Source: Fomitopsis serialis
Taxonomy: Eukaryota > Basidiomycota > Agaricomycetes > Polyporales > Fomitopsidaceae
Direction of reading: 5' to 3'
Assembly (NCBI RefSeq): GCF_022376445.1
Contig: NW_025954979.1
Coordinates: forward strand, 431,203-495,202
Length of the DNA: 64,000 nucleotides
In this document: positions 1 through 11,297 of the stretch, piece by piece
Position numbering within the stretch: the first letter of the stretch is position 1
Layout: the number at the start of each line of letters is the position of its first letter
Program-made: the position numbers and the translations under genes
The notes under the pieces: generated by a model
Databases searched by the model: none
Seen by the model: only the letters and a program-made list of their open reading frames with translations
What the model was told of the DNA's origin: nothing

Positions 1-159
1 CACTCCCGGGGGGCCAGGGTTGCCATGTCCCGGCCAGCTTTGCGAGGGCTGAGGGCCAGGAGGGTTATCGTGACGCTTGGTTGCAGCTGCGGTCGCGAAT
101 GCGGGGCAGAGGGCCAGGACGGCCGCGAGGACGACCGTGGAGAACAGGGCGGAGCGCAT
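1..159 (-). CDS. Secreted protein, N-terminal part only (runs off the window)
   Basis: Reading the minus strand from the ATG at 157-159 gives an uninterrupted 53-codon frame to the window edge. It begins MRSALFSTVVLAAVLALC, a short basic start followed by a hydrophobic core, then an Ala-rich stretch (AFATAAATKR) that fits signal peptidase cleavage and a Kex2-type KR site. The part after it is rich in Pro, Gly and Ser with HDNPPGP and GHGNPGPPG, as in low-complexity secreted fungal proteins. The family cannot be named because the mature protein lies outside the window. Secretion is inferred from the signal peptide only. Confidence 0.6.
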   Translation of the reverse strand, partial: MRSALFSTVVLAAVLALCPAFATAAATKRHDNPPGPQPSQSWPGHGNPGPPGV

Positions 160-1639
160 CTCGGAGGCGGGCGGAGGGTCTTTACGAGCGAAAGACGGCG
201 ACACGAACCTCGGGGGGAGACGACACGGGGGGTCCTCAGGCAACTGGGGGTTAGAGTCGCGATTAAAGGGCGCGGCTTCGGACAAAGGAGGAAGGACAAG
301 AGGAGAGTTTCGGAAAAGGGCGAAAGGACAAAAGAGACGAATCGAAAGTGGGCGATAAACGACAGCTGGTAGAGAGGACGTGCCTCGGCCACGTTCTGTG
401 ACGCGATGTCGATGGGCCAAGCGATGGCCGCGCACTCAGTCGCCCGTCCTTAGTGCACACGCCGCGCGCATGCCGGCCTCCGAGTCCCTGTTCCAGAGAT
501 TAATAGGGCCCTCTAGCGCTCCACTCACCGGCCTCTCCTCGAACCCTCGCAGGTGCAGGTGCCTCACGCTGACGCCTAGCAGCGAGTTAGCCCCCTATTC
601 CTCGCCATTATGGCTGGCCTTTCCCTCTTCAGTGGCTAGATATTGAAACAAGGCGGTGAGCATCGGACATTACGGCTGTGTGCAGATATCAAAGCAAGAT
701 GGTGGTATCATATCAAAACAAGGAAAGCCGCAATTTTGGCGGAAGGCAGGTACAAACGCTGTTGATGAGATCGAGATCCCTCGCTGATCTCAATTACCAA
801 TTGGGAAAATGAAGTAAATCGCCTAGACGGGTATGTCGCTCCCACACTCCTCTCTACGCACATCCATGTTGTACGACGCTCTGGCAACTGTCTGTTCAAT
901 TCCAGATCCTCATCTTTTCTTTTGTGAAGCGAATACCGTTCTGAGCACACTGCACCCGTAACCTTCGCAGCATGGATCAATCCTGCCAACACTGTATGCA
1001 GAACCTCTCACACGTGTACCGGTGCACTGACAGCTGCTAGAACCAACGGAATGATTCATATCTTCCAAGCGCTGCAGACTTGCTCACGTATCCATCCCGC
1101 GAACATATGGTGTGCAAACGAGCCACACTGCAGCGAAGATTGTTCGAAGCCAGGAGGATACCTCGCGTTTCAACCGTCTGTGATCCACTATGCACCTGGT
1201 TCTAATCACGAAGTGTGAGGCGAATTGAGAGGCTGCCGCCTCCACTCAATGGAAGACTGTCTATGATACGTGGACACATTGTGTGATTTGTCTGTGTCCT
1301 GGGATGACAACGTCGATTGACACATCACATTGACTAGGTACGACGTACGGCGGTTGCAGACTGCAGCGCACGAACACCGCCCGCCGCCCTGCTGCCTCAC
1401 ATTTTATCGCAAGCAGAGTGTACCCAAGGCATTAGTATTGCAAAATAACGACAGATCGTCACCCCACTCGGTACTCGTCAATGATCACGAGCTACTGGAG
1501 CCGTACCATCAAGATCAAGCCCCTACGCATGCCATTCAAAGCTCTCCGAATTCCTGGTGTTGTACTTCGCATACTACTTGCAAAAACTCAACGACTATAG
1601 CACCCGGAAGTCGCACGTTTTAGCTTTGAGAAGCGATGT
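160..1639. other. Intergenic, nothing recognised
   Basis: Promoter-side sequence of the secreted-protein gene followed by about 1.2 kb in which all open frames are short, overlap on both strands and show no family signature. No tRNA or repeat was seen by eye. Confidence 0.5.
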
Positions 1640-2787
1640 TCAGTCAAAGTGTGCTCCTCCATTGGCCGAGATCGTTTGTCCTGCACAAGACAGTCATCAC
1701 GCCACTGACAGACTAACGCATACATGAAGAAATTACCTGTGATGAAGTATGCCTCAGGCTTCGCAATGTACGAGACAAGGCTGGCGATGACCTCCGGTTC
1801 CGCGATTGGTATCTTCGATAGGGCGGAGCCGGACAAGCCCTGCGCTTTCGCGTCCTCCAGGCTGACTGTACACAATGGTTTTGGTGAGTATCATACTTGC
1901 CCAACGTTCATGAGACAGCTCACCGATGTTGGTTCGGATCGCGCCCGGCGCGTACACGTTGACGGTAATGTTGTCCTTCGCCAACTCAGATGCTATGTGG
2001 AGGACCTCAGCAAGCTTGTGGCCTCAAGTCCGTGTGGTTACGCACCCAAGCTCTGGGTCAGACCACGGATCGCAAACTTTGACGCTGCGTACGCTGACGT
2101 GTATGGCATGCCTATGTGTCCTGCATCAGAATACGAAGGACTGGAACAACCCATGCATTACTCACCATGTCTTCCGGCCATAGACGACGCTCCTGTACGG
2201 AAGGTTAGCACACCAACAAGGATTCGCACCCAGCGGCAAAATACCGACCGATAATGCGTCCGCCTCGGCCCTGCTCTATCATTTGCTTTGCTGCGTACTT
2301 GTAGCAAAGCATCACACCTCGCAGGTTGATGTTGATCACTCGGTCCCACTCTTCACTGGGAACTGCATGCCCGCGTTCACAAATAGTTCTTACGGGACTG
2401 ATAGCAACGTACCGAGCACGAGCGGACCATACGACATCACGCCTGCGTTCGCAACCATCTAAGAGGTGCGTCAGCCAACCCACTCATCATCACCCACGAG
2501 CTGAATAGACATACCACGTCAAGACTGCCCAGCTGTTCGACCACAGAGGCAATCATGGCCTGGACCGCCTCCTCGTTGGTCACATCCGCTGGCGCAGCAA
2601 TGACCTTCACGCCGCTCTTCGCCTTGATCTCAGCCACGGCCTCTTCGATCTGCGCCGCCTTCGCGGGGATGTCATTGATGACGACGTTCAGACCGTCCTC
2701 GGCCAGACGGAGGGCGATGCTCCGCCCGATGCCTTGGGCAGAACCGGTGACGATAGCGACGCGGGTATGGGGTGCGATTGAGCCCAT
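1640..2787 (-). CDS. Short-chain dehydrogenase/reductase (diacetyl/acetoin reductase-like)
   Basis: A classical SDR of about 260 residues assembled from about seven exons with short GT-AG introns. The N-terminal Rossmann motif is TGSAQGIG, followed by an NDIP acidic loop, the VANAG motif, the catalytic Ser in GASSMAG, and Tyr/Lys in YAASK followed by FAIRGLTQS. The exon NITVNVYAPGAIRTNI gives the usual PG motif. The last exon closes the frame as ITGQTISANGG and ends at a TGA read on the minus strand. The start MGSIAPHT was chosen because it directly precedes the VAIVTG strand. The family uses NAD(P)H to reduce small ketones or oxidise alcohols in the cytosol; the substrate here is unknown. 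It is the outermost gene of a run of redox enzymes. All predicted splices keep the frame, so the gene looks intact. Confidence 0.85.
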
Positions 2788-2882
2788 GGGTGTAGCGACT
2801 CGAGGTGGTGTCAAAGAAACGAAGCAGATGTGCGGCGAGTATACCTGTCCGCTCTTGGTTTTGAAAGGCACGCAAATGCTGC

Positions 2883-2888
2883 TTTATA
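2883..2888 (-). promoter_or_regulatory. TATA box of the SDR gene
   Basis: Minus-strand CTATAAAGC lies 96 bp upstream of the SDR start codon, a usual spacing for basidiomycete core promoters. Confidence 0.5.
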
Positions 2889-2889
2889 G

Positions 2890-3894
2890 AACCCAACATC
2901 CCATAACGACTGCACCTCGGCCGCGATCCAATGCCGCATCAGACAGGCAGCCATACGACAGCCTCGGGTTCGGCGAGGGCACGGACAAATGCGGCCATGG
3001 CATCAATTCCTGGAACATCGTACGATACTCGCGTCCTCGCCGCAAGCGAGCCCGCTGCATCGTCAGTTCGCGAACGGGAATGGGCGTCACGAGCAGCTCG
3101 CATCAAGCATTGCGAATGCCAGGTGGGTTGATGCGGACCCGACATGCGAAGACATCTTGCATGGTTCGAGCGTCCGAGCTCCCCGGTCCGCTCCACTCCC
3201 AGTGCGCTGATACCGTCTGCCGGCTGCCGTTTGGAACGCCACCGTTCAGTCGGTGTGTCACTCAGCTCGAGGATAGGAATCAGGCGAGCCCGTCACGACA
3301 AACCGTTAGTATGTATGCAACATGGATGCTTCGGAGTCCAACTCGGTATGTGTCTTGACAGCACTGGCCGATGGATCTCCTACTTCGTAACGTCACGTGT
3401 ACAATGTTTTGTTGCGCCCCAAAACCATACTCAGCTTCAACTACAGCTCGATTGTCCAAGACTACGGGAACCGAGGTCCTGTTGGGGTCCTGAACAACGA
3501 AATCTGAAGGACGTCGGTGCCCTCGGTGGCCTGATTTGATCTTGCACGCCTCACCATTCTCGAGTCTATCGCATTGCTGATAACACGATCACACGCAGCT
3601 TGTTCGGCGGGCTCGCGGGTCCTTCGGCGGGTGTATCGAGGCCCTTGCGGAAGGAAGCCGCCGAATATGTATTCTCGGACGGGCCTGCCGTAATACAGTG
3701 ACATCTGTGGCAGACAGCGTCTCCCAGAAATAGGAATGTATTCTGTAAAAACAAGTGAGCGCTTTTAAAGAATAATCGCATTTGGCACACTGACCTGAGG
3801 GAACCGCTTGGCAAATTCAGATCCAGAGCCACTGTTCGGCTCTACGATACTAGAGCTCGTTCCACTGGTGTTGGGTCACGAAATAAAGGATGCG
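2890..3894. other. Intergenic between divergent SDR and P450 genes
   Basis: About 1 kb shared upstream region. Minus-strand open segments at 2939-3196 and 3566-3832 give no recognisable family and were not called as genes. Confidence 0.4.
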
Positions 3895-3901
3895 TATTTA
3901 A
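3895..3901 (+). promoter_or_regulatory. TATA-like box of the first P450
   Basis: TATTTAA about 55 bp upstream of the ATG in a GC-rich context. Position and composition fit a core promoter. Confidence 0.4.
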
Positions 3902-3954
3902 AGCGAGTGGTCCGCGCTCCCCGCCTGCTCAGCGCACTATCATCGTAAACCACC

Positions 3955-6061
3955 ATGGCGGTGACTGTGCAGGAAGCTGTGACAGCGATCACCTCTCTGG
4001 GGCTGCTGCCCAACATCGTCCTTGGTGCTGTTCTTTTCTGGTCGTTCCGCGCCTTCCGGCGGACGATGGCCGTGAGTTCAACGTTCATATCAGTGCGCGT
4101 ATATTGACCTTCCTCTCCCTCCAGTTGAGCCACATCCCGACGGCCGGAGGGCCGTCGCTCCCCATTCTTTCTTATATCGGTGCGTTCAGGGGGCTCATCG
4201 ACGACAAGCAGATCCTCGACGAAGGCTATGCAAAGGTAAGGCTCACCATCAGTCAGTACTGCAGCAGAGCTCATACAGTAGTCTACAGTACAAAGGGCGC
4301 GCGTTCAAGATCGCAACCATCTCCGGCTGGACCGTCGTCGTGTCTGGGCCTAAGCTGGTCGAGGAGCTACGCAAGGCCGGCGACGACGAACTGTCTCTTT
4401 CCGCGCTATGGGTCAGGTAGGCTATCGCCGAGGAAAGACCCCAAAGTAGATGAAGCTGATGCGTCTTGCAGGTCCTCCAGATTGAGCACACTCTCGGCCA
4501 TCACCCCGACGATTCGTACCACACCAACGTCATCCGCGCGCAACTCAAGAGCAACCTCGACGCGGTCTTCCCGACTATGTACGAGGAGCTTAATACAGCA
4601 TTCGACGAAGAAATGCCCGTGACGCCTGGTGAGAGTTTATAAACGGCTAGGCTCTTCACATATTAATTTATCGACTTTTCATAGAGTGGACGGCACACAC
4701 CGCTTTCGAAGTCGTCAAGGACGTTGTGGCCCGTACCAGCGGTCGTATCTTTGTTGGCCTGCCCATGTGTACGTCCACAAGCACCGATTATCATCAGTGG
4801 CGCGCTTCAATCTCATCTCATTCCACGTTCTAGGCAGGGACAAGGATTACCTCGCGCTTAACAAGCAGTACCCAATCGACATGGTCGTCAGAGGTCTGAT
4901 CATTCGCTCGTTCCCGGACGAGTTGAGGCCGTACGTCCATTTTCCGTCGCTCCTACAGGCAGTCGGTATTGACCAACATTGTAAAGATTGGCAGGAAAGC
5001 TGTTCTCGGCGTTTCCCTCTCATTTGCGTCGCGGTATGGTGCATCTCGGCCCCATGATCTCCGAGCGGTTGCGACAGCGTCAGGAATACGGAAACAAGTG
5101 GGAAGGCAGACCGGTATGCGAGCGTGAACATGTACTGAGTCAATGGTCTTACCGTATCTGGTTGTCTCAGAACGACATGATGCAATGGTTGATCGACGCC
5201 GCGCCTTGCGACGAGAAGCTCACGGTCCCTCAGCTCACCACGCACATGCTCCACGTCAACAGCACGGCTATCCTCACTTCGTCGGTTGTGCGTCAATTAT
5301 CTTCTCGCTGGTCGGCTGCAGACTCGATAACATCGCTGTTTCACCCTATAGACATTCACCCAGGCGCTCCTGCTTCTTGCTGCCAACCAACAATACGTCA
5401 AACCTCTTCGTGAGGAGATCGAAGCTGTGCTGAAAACGCACGGTTGGACCCGCAAGGCCATCCTCGAGATGCACAAGGTCGACAGTTTCTTCAGGGAATC
5501 TCAGCGCATCGCCGGCATCGGAAACAGTACGTCCGCTATCCACATAGTTTACGCACATTCGGGCCTCACGAGCTGACGTACGTGTATCACAGCACACATT
5601 TTCCGTACCACGATGAAGGACTACACCTTCTCCGACGGGACGTTCGTGCCGGAGGGAACGTTCGTCGCGGTAGCCTCCAAAGCGACGCACACCGACGAGA
5701 ACATCTACCCTCGGGCGAACGAGTTCCAGCCCTTCAGGTTCTCTACCATGCGCGATAAGGACATTGGGACCGAAGACATGGCTTCCAAGTACGGGATGGT
5801 TAGCCTCGGCACGAACCACGTTCCCTTCGGACACGGCAAGCATGCATGGTACGTTGTGATGAATAACCTTGTCGAAGGCATTGATTTGATCATGTTCGCA
5901 GCCCTGGACGGTTCTTCGCAGCGACGGAAATGAAGGCGATGTTTGCACACCTCTTGATAACGTACGACATACGGCCGGAGAAGGAGGGCGTGCAGCCGCC
6001 TAGGGCGTTCTACGGTTCCGCGCGTACCTTGAAGGTCTTGGTCCGCAAGAGGCGGACGTGA
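3955..6061 (+). CDS. Cytochrome P450 (basidiomycete ent-kaurene-oxidase-like clan)
   Basis: A membrane-anchored haem monooxygenase in about ten exons; the frame holds through all predicted splices. The N-terminus has a hydrophobic anchor (LLPNIVLGAVLFWSF), then the HIPTAGGPSLP hinge. Later come KGRAFKIA, LVEELRK, and the substrate-recognition exon with EWTAHTAFEVVKDVVARTS and GRIFVGLP. The I-helix region reads MLHVNSTAILTSS, so the usual Ala/Gly-Thr pocket is altered as in related fungal P450s. The K-helix ExxR is FFRESQR, and the haem loop FGHGKHACPGRFF is split by an intron just before the Cys ligand. The gene ends LVRKRRT at TGA. The overall pattern resembles fungal P450s annotated as ent-kaurene oxidase-like. 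Its position among SDR, MDR and FAD enzymes suggests a tailoring or detoxification role; the substrate is unknown. Confidence 0.88.
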
Positions 6062-7334
6062 TGTTCCCTTTCCTTTTGTCGTGTGCACTGTAGACTGCCC
6101 CAACTCTCTTGGTATATAGCCGGACTGTGCCACTCTTTCGTCGTCGAGATATTGGAGTACTATCCCAGGAGCCAGTCGTACATATGAAATCCGAATGAAT
6201 TGTAGATTGGACACAAGTAGTCTCCGCCGTCAGAAAAAAGCGTCTGTTCAGTCAGTACTTCAGTACCCTCTGCCAGCTTCCAGGACTTGGTGTACGCTCC
6301 GCCGGTCATTGTCATAGCTGGCCAGGCTCACGAACTACAATACCTTCCAAGTAAAGACTGATACCTCCCGGGATCAGCCGACAGCCGCGCCACAGTGTGA
6401 ATCATGATGCCATTGTAAACGCAGAGAGGACTGCGTCGGGTTGCTGTATCACACAGTGACCCAAACGCGAAGTCACAGTTCGTATCAGATTCCGGACTCC
6501 CTTGCCCGGGACTTATGCTTTGAATCTCAGGCCGAGCGTGTACAAGGCCAGCTGAGATTCAGGACGCGCTGTATTGCCAGTGTATTGCAGCGGTTTCTCC
6601 GAGCGAAGCGCACAGAGAAGAGCAGGGTTGCGGTGTGTAGGACAAGTCATTTGATGCATTGACATTTGGCAGAGACTCGCTCTGAATGTCCCGGGGATGT
6701 AACAAATTGCTCCACAGAGACGTTGATACAGGCAATATGGACGCGAATAGCCTCCTCTATCGGATTCGCATTCCAATGTGTATTCCTGCGGCAAAAGTGG
6801 CCTATTGCCGGCGAGACAACTTCCGGATCCCTTGCGAGTTCGGACGCACAGCTCGAAAGCTCCACTGATACATGAATTGCTGGTATTTGCTATAACTGAT
6901 TCTCATCCGACATGCACGAGCGTCGCGTCTTGTCCACCCCCATATGCTGCGGGACTTCCTATATTTCTGACCCCACCGTGTAAAGTTGCAGATGAGTGAT
7001 GGACCATCTCCGGCTCTGGGCAGCATTAGCCACTAATGGCCTGTTGCAGGGTTAAATAGTTCCCGCTGGCGGGTACTTGGTTGTACTGAAAAGTGACGAA
7101 CGCCGCGCCAACGAACTTAGTTGGTGAGGAGGAGGAGGAGGAGGAGGGACGTTCGAACGTCCGGCCCGCTCAGCGCTCAAGCGCTCATCTTTCGACTTCA
7201 GCGCTTCAGCCGCTTTGCTCCAGCCACCAACATCGTTGATTCATTCTCGCCGAGACGGGACCTTGGTTTTTGGAAGCTGGCAAGGCCCGCCCATCGCCCA
7301 CACCTCCCGACCACTAGGAGTATTGTCGTTCAAG
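6062..7334. other. Intergenic with a GAG microsatellite
   Basis: No gene recognised. A GAG triplet run of about eight copies lies near 7126-7149, some 190 bp upstream of the next start. Confidence 0.45.
7126..7149 (+). repeat. (GAG)n microsatellite
   Basis: Eight tandem GAG triplets, purine-only on this strand, in the presumed promoter or 5' UTR of the small membrane protein gene. Confidence 0.75.
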
Positions 7335-7651
7335 ATGCAGCCCTCCAGCCACGATAACTCCGGCTTCCTCTCCGTGGTCGCCCTGCTCGGGTTCATCCTG
7401 TGAATACTCCCTCCAGCCTACTTGCAAATAGACGTTACGGTTGTGAAACAAAGCTTCGCAGCTCTGGCGTGGTGCATGGTCTCTTCGTGCCTTGGACGGT
7501 CGTGCTTCGACGCCATCCGCGAGCTGTGGAGGATGATGGTCTGACCGCGCAGTCGGATCGCCGTCCTGGTCGTGCGGGTTACAGGAGACATCTGGACGAC
7601 CAATCGGACCTCTTTGAGATGGAGTATCGGGGGGCAGGGAGGGCAGGATGA
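7335..7651 (+). CDS. Small single-pass membrane protein, unknown function
   Basis: Two exons (7335-7399 and 7462-7651) separated by a 62 bp GT-AG intron give an 84-residue protein that ends at TGA. It starts MQPSSHDNSGFLS. The splice joins VVALLGFIL to SGVVHGLFVPWTVVL, making one continuous hydrophobic segment of about 25 residues at roughly positions 12-36. The tail is hydrophilic with RRHPRAVEDDGL and DQSDLFEMEY. That the predicted splice restores a contiguous helix is the main support. No family is recognised. It lies between the first P450 and the first MDR gene on the same strand. Confidence 0.45.
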
Positions 7652-8202
7652 TGCTGGATCGTGAAGGTCACGGTGCAAACGTGGAGGCTGTACGTTCGGT
7701 CTACCTTCAACGTGGGGTCGTGTCTACATACGTCGTGCGTATTGAACCTATCGCTCAGGCGAGGCTCTATCGCGCCCTCTCCTGACGTCTCGCCAGTAGC
7801 CTATCTATGGACATCGCCGCAGCGTTCTCCGCCCATTGGCATGAGAGGGGGTGAGGCGGTGAGGAGGCGTGTGCGCCAAGACGTCTCTCGGCGACGCTTG
7901 CCGGCTGTATTGATGGTCTGCAACCGTGACGGAGACCTGCTGGCACTGCGATCTGCATGTTCAACCGACTCGGCCAAGGTGCCGGATTGCCACGTCTCGC
8001 GGTACTACTTACCGCGAGACGCGGCACCTTCGCCGAGGACGACACGTCTACCAGACGTCGACGTACCGATGTGCCTTTGCCTCCCGCGACTTGCGTAACC
8101 CTTGCCGGTCCTCCTGGCCGAGAAACATCGCGTCCTGCGGTGCCGGTGTGCAATGGCGGCGACGCTTCGTCATAACTGCCCTCCGATGAGCTCTCGTCTG
8201 CA
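7652..8202. other. Intergenic, GC-rich
   Basis: Long open frames on both strands here reflect GC richness; none has a recognisable motif. Confidence 0.35.
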
Positions 8203-8208
8203 TATAAG
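8203..8208 (+). promoter_or_regulatory. TATA box of first MDR gene
   Basis: GCATATAAGACC lies about 120 bp upstream of the start codon. Confidence 0.45.
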
Positions 8209-8324
8209 ACCCGAGGCAGGTCGCTGGTGTTCACGTCGCCCAAGTCTAGTATCACGAGCGGACGAATCATCCTTCGTACTCACAAGTCCTCCACCATCTC
8301 TCGGCCACACCGATAGCTCGAACC

Positions 8325-9693
8325 ATGTCTTTCCCGAAAACGATCCAGGCGATTGCGATCAACAAGAATGGAGAGGTCGATGTCATCAACAAGGAGGCCG
8401 TACCCTTCCCCGAGCATGTACCTGGGAATGTCATCGTTAAGGTGCGTCGATCGTCTGTTGATACAGGGACTGGTCACTGATGCCCGTTGTCCTCCTGTGT
8501 AGGTCAACTATGGCGGTGTTAACTACATCGACACCTACTTCAGGTGATGCTACAGCAACCAGCGATGCCACACTCGAGCTAAACTGCTTCGGCGATCCAG
8601 GAAGGGTCTCTACCCAACGAAGTCGTTCCCTCACACGCTTGGGCTGGAGGCGTCAGGCACCATTGCGGCTCTGCCCACAGATGAGAAGGTACTGAATAAC
8701 GAGCAGTACAAGAAGCGCGGGTTCAAGGTCGGGGACAGGGTAGCTATAGTGAGTCTACTCGTTCATTATCACTCGGCAGTGTCTTATACGTCTCCATGCA
8801 GTACACTGCTGCAGCGCATGCAGAGTATACATCTGTTCCATGGGTCAAGGTCTTCGCAGTCCCCAACAATGTCTCTCTCCTCATCGCAGGTGCTGCCGTG
8901 GTGCAAGGTACTCTCATTAAGTCACACGCGTGCCATCCGTTCGCTCATGGGTCTGCCTATAGGCCTCACTGCACTAACCTTCATTACGGAGTCATACGAC
9001 GTCAAGAAGGGTGACTATGTCTTCGTGCACACCGTCGCCGGCGGGCTCGGTCTGCTCTTCGCCCAGTTGGCGAAGCACCGCGGTGCGATCGTGATCGGCA
9101 CGACATCGACGCAGGAGAAGGCGGACATTGCAAAGGAGCACGGCGCGGACCACGTCATCCTCTACCCCGTGAGAACACTGCGACCGTGTACTGGAGATCA
9201 CGAAGGGAGAGGGCGTACATGTCATCTACGATGGGGTCGGGAAGGATACGTGCGTTGTTGCTGCTGTAGCTGTAGAGTCGTGCTGACATCTGAGACGCGT
9301 CTTAGGTTCGAGGACAACTTCAAATTTATACAGAGGAAGGGCACGATCGTTTGTCTCGGAAATGCATCTGGAGCTGTGCCGCCTTTCCCACCCCTCAAGC
9401 TGGTCGAGAAGAACGTGAAGCTGCTGCGGCCTTCGTACGTATCCCGCTGCACTGAGTATCTACATGGCTAATCAACCATCCTTCATAGTGCGGGCAATTA
9501 CATCGTCACGCCGGAAGAGTCGCTCCAATACGGGACAGAGCTCTTCCAGCTGATCGCGAGTGGCGTCGCCAAGATCAGCGTATACAAAGAGTACCCCTTC
9601 ACGGCGGATGGTGCGCGGGAAGCACAGACGGACCTGACGCAGCGGGGCGGAAAGACCTTTGGAAAGCTGGTTATCAAGATCGCAGACGAGTAG
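8325..9693 (+). CDS. NADPH:quinone oxidoreductase-type MDR enzyme, with two one-base frame breaks
   Basis: A zinc-free MDR reductase of about 330 residues in roughly six exons. Order: MSFPKTIQAIAINKNGEVDV; NYGGVNYIDTYF; FPHTLGLEASGTI; the VGDRVA segment; PWVKVFAVPNN; then the nucleotide-binding loop VHTVAGGLGLLFAQLAK with GTTSTQEKADIAKEHGADHVI; then YDGVGKDT, FEDNFKFIQRKGTIVCLGNASG; end KTFGKLVIKIADE. This is the ZTA1/zeta-crystallin layout, reducing quinones or enones with NADPH in the cytosol. Between the HVILY segment and the ITKGEGVHVIYDGVG segment the conserved reading needs two frame changes, one at the C run 9165-9168 and one near 9187. They are either sequence errors or damage. The remaining exons splice cleanly. 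Confidence 0.8.
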
Positions 9694-11297
9694 GCGGATA
9701 AGATCTGAGCAGACATGCGGATGCATACTAATCTAAGATGTACTACTACGAATACGAATGAAGACGGGGCAGGTCGTTGGATGCGGGGCGTCGGTGTGTG
9801 GTGATTATGTGGTGTGCATGCGCAGAAGCCATGGAAACATGTCTGACTTGCTGATGGGATTGGCTGGTGCAGAGACGAGTGTTTGGGCGCCTGACCATGG
9901 CTTCCTGCGGTACCGGTCTCCCGTGCATTGGTACCATCCGTCGTCGCTGAGTTCAGTGTTGTGTTTCGGCGTGACGGTCTCGCCCTACATTCAGACTCCG
10001 GCGGTACCAGTGTTCGCCCGAGGCTTCTGCAACTCAGCCACCGCACGGTTGAAGAGGATACTAGCCTGCCCACAACTAGTCACCTCGCCGCCTCTCGACT
10101 TTTGGTGCAACGTCTCTCGAGCGGACACATTCCCCAGGACATCATGTGAGTTTACAGATATCGTAATAAGAAGAGCTCGCTCACCATCCCTATGAAGGGC
10201 TGTGTCGGGGTACTGTTGCGGGGTCTGGCATCACTGCAAAGGGACGCATTATCGTCGAGTCCACCAGAAGTTTACGACGATTACGTTTCTATCGGATGGG
10301 CAAGTAATGGTTGTGAAGCGGAATAAGATGACCTCTCAATTCAACTGTCCGCGGTGCCGGAAATCGTTTTCGGAACCCTCCACTTTGCGGGTAAGGCAGC
10401 GCATGATGTCCGACGGGCTTGTTCTGACACGACGTTGTCGCGCTGTACCCCCGTTCAATGCTCCTGGGCCTTTACAGCGTGGCACTGTTGTCTATGCCTC
10501 ATGCCATGTTGAGTGTTCGTAATCCACGACGCGCTCAGTTTAACTGGTCATTCTAGCAGAACACCTTCTGAGAGCATGTCGTGGTAGAAAAAGGCGAGTC
10601 ATATCACTGTATTAGTCTCACATAGGAACATGGCTCACGTACTCTAGGTTATCCGGCTACCATCATGTCGCCCGTTCATGCTACTCAGACTGGTAGCGCC
10701 CTGGCAGTACCGCCCAATACGTACTAACATCTTCGCAACCAGAATTGGAGTGACTATGGACTCGTTGAGTCGATAGTGTCCCTTTCCTCAGGCACTCAGA
10801 CACGATGTTGCTTGTCCATGATTCCTGATGGGCCTTTGACATTTACTTTGACGCAGCTTCGGATAGTAGGGTTCGCCTTGACAAGCAGTCGCTTGACGCT
10901 GTCGCAGATACGCAGGCACCGAATGAGCTCCGTTCAGAGGGTGGCTTCCTCGACACAGTGACGGCGTCGTCCCAGACAGGAAGGAGAACCAGATGCGCCA
11001 CAATATTACTGCGGCCAGGCGTATTATGTTCCACGACTTCTGTTCGGTTTCGCGCGACGTCGGGGTTGTCCGACCATCACGTTCTGCCAGCTGGTGGACA
11101 GACGAGATAGTGGACAGAACCATGCACCCTGTCACCGAGTACCTGGTCGTCGTACCACCGCCGGCCCTACGTCCTCGCGCAGCGCAGGTCGGTGAAAAGT
11201 GTACAAATCGGCTCACTCAAGTACTCAACCTCCCCGAGTCGAGAATAGTTTCAGCTGAGGCAGAGCGTCTGCGCAGAGTCCCTGCGAACCCAGTACG
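9694..11297. other. Intergenic, nothing recognised
   Basis: 1.6 kb without a supportable gene. Open frames on both strands near 9.5-10.2 kb and 10.8-11.2 kb overlap each other and lack motifs. Confidence 0.45.

Noticed and set aside
2939..3832. Minus-strand open segments as a gene divergent from the P450
   Set aside because: Pieces can be joined only by arbitrary splices and show no recognisable family.
7767..8270. Minus-strand open frame of 167 codons
   Set aside because: GC-rich region with several frames open on both strands; composition is Arg/Ser-rich and no motif or splice logic supports it.
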